Shown: positions 59,155 to 64,000 of the stretch, one piece after another | Layout of the letters: every line of letters begins with the position of its first letter | Numbering within the stretch: the stretch's first letter is position 1 | From: Leptodontidium sp. MPI-SDFR-AT-0119 | Taxonomy: Eukaryota; Ascomycota; Leotiomycetes; Helotiales; Leptodontidiaceae | Assembly: GCA_020726505.1 (NCBI GenBank) | Contig: JAHLEZ010000020.1 | Location: 124,001 to 188,000 of the forward strand | Reading direction: 5' to 3' | Length of the DNA stretch: 64,000 nucleotides | The notes under the pieces: generated by a model | What the model was told of the DNA's origin: nothing | What the model saw: the letters and a program-made list of their open reading frames with translations, nothing else | Databases searched by the model: none | Translations under genes and position numbers: made by a program

Positions 59155-59639
59155 TAAGAAAAAACTAACAACCCTTTACTATAAAGCGTTATATTTCACT
59201 TAGTCTTACACCTTGTCGACTTACTCTTATAATAAGTCAATAACAAGCCTTAATACCTTAGCCTATTTAATAAATAAGTACCTCTTTGCCCTCGTAATAG
59301 ACTGTCCTAGAGAAAGCTAGATATTCTCTCGTAGTTAACTTACTTTGCCGTAACTTAATACGCGTCGCTATTTTAGAACGTATATTTAATTAATAAATCG
59401 ATTAATAACCTTAAACACCTCCTTACCTTATTTTATTATTACTACTAACCTCTCCCCCTCGTCGACGAAGCTTTAGAGAAAGAAGCGCCCCTTTGCGGCT
59501 AGGCTTTACTAATATTCTTATCCCTTTAGTCAAGACTTTTTCGGAAGAGCTAGATAGCTTTAATAAATTCGACTTAGACCTAAAGAACAAACCCTAGAGC
59601 TTCTTCGACGTATCGCTAGAGCCTACTAATATAAAAGGC

Positions 59640-62600
59640 CTTACCTTTACTTAATAAGTAAAGGTAAATCAGCTAGTTAAGGACTTCGTGAGCTTTATTA
59701 TCGCCGCCGCCGTCACGTAGGCCCTCACTTAATATATTATTAATAACCCCTGTCAAGAGACTCGCACTTCTTCCCCTTCTTTTGACCGGTTAACTTGTAC
59801 TCTTATAGTTAACCTTTAATTAACTGCCGACTATTATTTACTAAAGTTAGATATATCGATCCTAATAATAAAGCCTTTTAAGGTCAAGTACCCCCGACTC
59901 TCCTTTAGTAATTATAAGGGAAATATTAAATACGACGCCTAAAAGATAAAGATAAAGTTATTCTTAAAAGAGTACTTTAATAACTTTAAAAGTAAGATAT
60001 TATAAGTTAAGGCTTACTTTTAGTGTATTACTAGCGAAGCTAAGACTATTATCCTTTAATATATAAACCCTAATTATACCGGAATCTTCGATATAATAGC
60101 TAACGTATTAAAGGTGTTAAACTAGCGATTCTTTAATTATAACTAAGTTTAAGTTATTAAAAGACTATATAACTAACTTCTTATAAGTAATATAATATAT
60201 AACGACTTTCGGATTAAATTCACGTTATATATTATTATAAGTAAAATCGCCCGCGCTTATTAATTTAAGGATATATATAAGAAAGTATTCCTGACTCTTA
60301 AACGCATAATTTATATTAAGAAGTATAAGATAAACAGGAATTATATTACTTTCGACGAATTCTTAGTTATTATAAACTAAGAGAACTATAATATTACGTT
60401 AAAGGAAGTTATTTCGACCCGTAAAGCTTAGTCTAGTGTAGCCTTTAATACTAACGACTCGCGCGGCATCTTAACGAAGGAAAAGTAGCGTGTTACCTCT
60501 CTTACGCCGGCTATTACGGTAAGGAGACCCCCGACCCTGAGTCTAAGACTACCGTTAAATGCCCGCTAACGTACGCCCTCCCCTTCGCTTATCTTACGCC
60601 GACTTAAGTCCTTTATACTTCCTCTTATACTTAGAGACGTCTCTTTTAATATATGCCTCTATTATAATAAGACCGGCTATTAAGCTAGCGACTGTCCTAA
60701 GCGCCGTAAGAACTAAGCTCTTAATAAGTCGATTTCTAAGTTAATAGTCGGCGAGGACTTAAAGACTAATAAGCTCTTAAAAAACTCTTAAGCCGTGGCA
60801 AAGACTTACACCTTAATATAAGCTATAATTTATAAAAGGACTTAATATTTAATTTCCGTGCTTTTATTAAAAGACGATAGTTCTTAATTAATATTAAATT
60901 AAGAAAGAATAAATTCTTTATTAAAACACTTATATATATTAATAGCGGAGCTAATATCTTTAGTGTTATTAAAACCTCTTTCGTATACTAACTCGTTAAG
61001 TAATTCGATATTTCTTTTATATCCCTCCCTTAATTAATTATCTTAATTAACTATAATAGTAAGAAAGGTAAGCTAATTAATACAGCCGTCTTACTTATTT
61101 TAACGATTAATCGCTAGTGAATTAACTTCCCCTTCTTAATAATTGACTTAAGAAACACTAATGTCTTAATTAACCGGAAGTTCCTTTAGTATTACGACTT
61201 AAAATAGTCGTATATAAAGAACCGCAATTAATTAAAGTAAGTATTAAATATACTTATTTAGCCGTACTTTAATTAATAAGTCTTCGTTAATATTAACTGT
61301 TCTAATAAGTTAATTATTAAGTCTTACTAACTTAATATAAAATAAAGGGATGCCCTTATAGATATAAATAACTACTATTAGAGGCAAGTTAAACTTGTGG
61401 CACTCGACGATTCCCTTAAGTTAAAGGTCTCTAAGCGACTTATTACTAGCGCCTCGCCGACTTAACTCTCGAGCTTTATTAAAGAGGTTAAAGAGCGCCT
61501 ATATATTATAAAGGATTAATTAAACCCCTTAATATCCCGTGATTTAAGACTATTACTTAAAGACAAGAGAGCCTATAAAGCCTCCCCGGCGAATCACTAA
61601 CTAAAGGCGCTTACTATAGAGATTTTCTTTATATTAATAACGGCGATATCTACGACGTATTTCTGACTTAAAAAAACTAAGAAAAATAAAGTAAAAACCT
61701 TTATAATATTAATATATAAAATCGACTAAGAGTTAACTCGACGTCGGCGAGAGGCCTTAGACTAATTAAGTGTCGAGCTAGTATTAATAAATAAAGACTT
61801 AACCTTAAAAGAGGCCTTAAAGGCTAAGTACGCGTAAGATAACGAATTAATAAATAAGAAGCTCCTTATAAAGTATTAAGAGTATACTTTTCTCTTCTCC
61901 CGGCGAGCCTTTAACGAGTTATTAGCGTATTACTAAGGCGTAAACTACTAGATCGAGCTTACTAAGGAAAACGACTTATCCTTTAAACTTCTTTAGCGTA
62001 TAACTAAAGAATAGTTATTAAAGATTAAGCGGTATATTATTAATAACTTATATAAAGGCTTTATTAAGCCCTTTAGCGCGTTATATATAGCCCTTATTCT
62101 CTTTGTTAAGAAAGCTAATAATAGTCTCTAGTTATATATCGACTACCGGAAGTTAAATGCCCTATTAAAGAAGGACTTATACTCGATCCCTCTAATTAAT
62201 AAGATAATAACACGTATTTATAAGGCAAAGGTCTTTATAAAGTTTAATATTTAGTAAGCTTTTTATTATATTTATATATCTCCTAAGAGTAAAGACTATA
62301 CGACCTTCTATACTTAATATAATACGTATAAATATAAAGTCCTTCCTTTTAGCCTTATAAATAGCCTAGCGACTTTTTAGTAATTTATTAATAATATCCT
62401 TATAAAGTACTTTAACGACTTTTACGCGGCTTATATAAACGACATTCTTATATATTCGTTAACTTCCGAGGAGCACGAGGTTTATATTAAGAAAATAATA
62501 GTAATACTATAAGTATATAAACTCTAAACTAATATTAAGAAGTCTGAGTTTAGTGTGCAAAAAATAAAGTTCTTAAGATTTAGTATTAGAGTCAATAACG

Positions 62601-64000
62601 TAAAAGTTAACTTAAAGAAGATTAATATAATTAAGGACTAATAGTACACCGACAATATATAAAGTATATAAAGTTATCTTTGTTTTTATAACTTTTACTA
62701 CTAGTTTATTAAAGATTATAGTCGTATTATATAACCCCTTATAATACTTATTAAAAAGGATATTCCTTTTAAATTCGATAGCACTTATAAGAACGCTTAA
62801 GAAATTCTTTAAGAAGCCCTCTAATTTACGCCGGTTCTTCGCTACTATAACTTTACTAAGTAAACACAGCTAAAGACTAACTCTTTTAATAAAGTCGTTA
62901 CTAGGATTTTATTTTAACTTTAAGAAGACGACACTTTTTACTTTATAAGATACTTTTCTAAGACTATAATAAACCCTAAGCTTAATTACTTAATTTATAA
63001 TAAAGAAATACTAGCGATTTTCTAGTTATTTAAGTAATATCACTTAAAGCTCTTAAGTGCCTAAAAGAATGTCTTCGTTTATATAAATTATTAGGCCTTA
63101 GAGTATTTTATAACTATTAAGGACTTTACGATTAAGTAAGTTTAATAGGCTAAGTTCTTTACGGATTTCTATTTTACGATTATATATTATATTAGGACGA
63201 CTAATACGTTAACTAGTACCCTGTCTCGACGGGACTAAGACTTTACGGCGGCAAAGGCGCGTAAGTAGGTTATTTATAATTAATAGTTAATCTCGACTAA
63301 TAAAATTGACCCTTTAGTCGTTATTAATCTCTAGTTAACTACCGTTAACTTAATATAGCTATTATAACTTCCTTATCTAGTAATAAAGGCGCAGGACGTA
63401 ACACTTTTAAGGCGCTAACGCCCCTTACCTAAGTCCCCCTTACTAAGACTTATAAATACACGTACTTTTTCTCTAGGACTACCTTTATAATAGCGGCAAC
63501 GGACTTACTAAGACTCTTCTAGAGCGCCCGGTAGAGAAACCCCCCCCCCCCGACTTAATATAACTAGACTTGTATATAACAGTTACTCTAATAGTGTCTC
63601 TAGTACCTCTCGAAGTAAAGTAAACTATAAAGTAAGAGGCAGTACTAATTGACCCGGAGGCGCTTATCGCAGAGGAGTTAGACCTTAACTCTATACTAGC
63701 CTATAATATCGCGGAATATAATATTATCGATTAAGTACTTATAATTAATAAGGAGTCTCTTACGCTAAAGCCCCTTTAATAGAGAGCCCGTGAAAATAAC
63801 TTAGACTACGAGCTCTTAAATAATAAGCTCCTTTTTTAAGGTCGCCTAGAAGTACTTATAAAGCCGCTAGAGCTCTCTACGTCGTTAATACGTCACGTGC
63901 ATTCGCAACCTTCAATCACTTATATTAGAATCGGAAAAATAAAGGTTATATTAGGCCGTAAATACTATTAAAATAGCCTTATTAGAAACGTGGCGCGTTA
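59640..64000 (+). pseudogene. Gypsy gag-pol remnants
   Basis: Across stops one can read a zinc-knuckle remnant near 60655-60710 (ASDCPKRRKN) and a protease motif near 60945 (INSGANIFSVIKTSF). Reverse transcriptase lies at 62060-62480 (ILFVKKANN; YIDYRKLNA; DYTTFYTQYNTYKYKVLPFS; AAYINDILIYS in place of YLDDILIYS). RNase H remnants follow to about 63250, and the integrase zinc-binding start (HVHSQPS...GRKYY) lies near 63890-63970. These match chromoviral-type fungal gypsy Pol. Many RIP-type stops; inactive. Confidence 0.8.

Larger units (their letters stand above)
58853..64000 (+). mobile_element. Ty3/gypsy LTR retrotransposon nested in copia, runs off the window
   Basis: Starts with a 302-bp LTR (58853-59154, TGTTACGACC ... 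GCCGTAATA). Domain remnants on the plus strand follow gypsy order: gag, zinc knuckle, protease, reverse transcriptase, RNase H and the start of integrase. It lies within copia copy 2; GAATT at 58848-58852 should recur after its 3' LTR, which is beyond the window. Heavily RIPed. Confidence 0.88.

Noticed and set aside
58085..60744. Short ORFs at 58085-58303 and 60559-60744
   Set aside because: They are chance open stretches within RIPed copia and gypsy remnants.

Overview
The window looks like nuclear DNA of a filamentous ascomycete (Pezizomycotina; a Leotiomycetes-type fungus is my guess, not proven). Grounds: short GT-AG introns of about 46-54 nt with CTAAC/CTGA-type branch sites, a Cdc25 of the fungal HCEYSxHR type, DUF2985 and DUF3176 membrane proteins, a NACHT-ankyrin STAND protein, and long TA-rich blocks with the look of repeat-induced point mutation (RIP). 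Gene density is very low. I could assemble five confident host protein genes (cdc25, a NACHT-ankyrin gene, sld5, a DUF2985 gene, a DUF3176 gene) and one RNA gene (U6 snRNA).

Layout. 1-4.7 kb: a long low-complexity leader with short uORFs feeding a four-exon cdc25 (M-phase inducer phosphatase). 4.7-14.4 kb: a large gene desert with a 59-bp tandem duplication. 14.46-14.69 kb: a U6 snRNA gene with TATA box, T-run terminator and two mRNA-type introns. 15.6-18.4 kb: a decayed piggyBac-like DNA transposon with 30-bp terminal inverted repeats. 18.6-22.6 kb: an intact NACHT-ankyrin gene. 23.4-28.7 kb: a gene graveyard (methyltransferase N-terminus, TPR-like protein, protein kinase) broken by frameshifts and stops, without the TA-rich RIP look. 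28.9-32.2 kb: intact sld5 (GINS) and the DUF2985 gene. 32.2-36.3 kb: mostly intergenic, with a hairpin, a possible 99-aa membrane protein and a caspase-like gene fragment.

From 36.3 kb on, two heavily TA-enriched islands (36.3-47.9 and 54.2-64 kb) flank a normal-composition island (47.9-54.2 kb). The first holds a complete Ty1/copia element (36910-44912, 257-bp LTRs, GTTCT target duplication) and LTR relics. The second holds a second copia copy (from 56157) cut at 58853 by a Ty3/gypsy element that runs off the window. Young, non-RIPed insertions sit on top: a 167-bp TG..CA insert inside the copia element, a 387-bp solo LTR, and a 1.6-kb LTR element (52643-54245) with an intact gag gene, near-identical LTRs, a polypurine tract and a TATAT duplication but no pol. 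The normal island also carries an intact DUF3176 gene, a 158-bp tandem duplication and a 329-bp MITE-like element with 20-bp perfect inverted repeats.

The strongest observations are the gag-only LTR retrotransposon, the twice-interrupted U6 snRNA gene, the datable stack of pre- and post-RIP insertions, and the cluster of decayed signalling-type genes next to a surviving NLR-like gene. All exon boundaries and family names were read by eye; no search was run.
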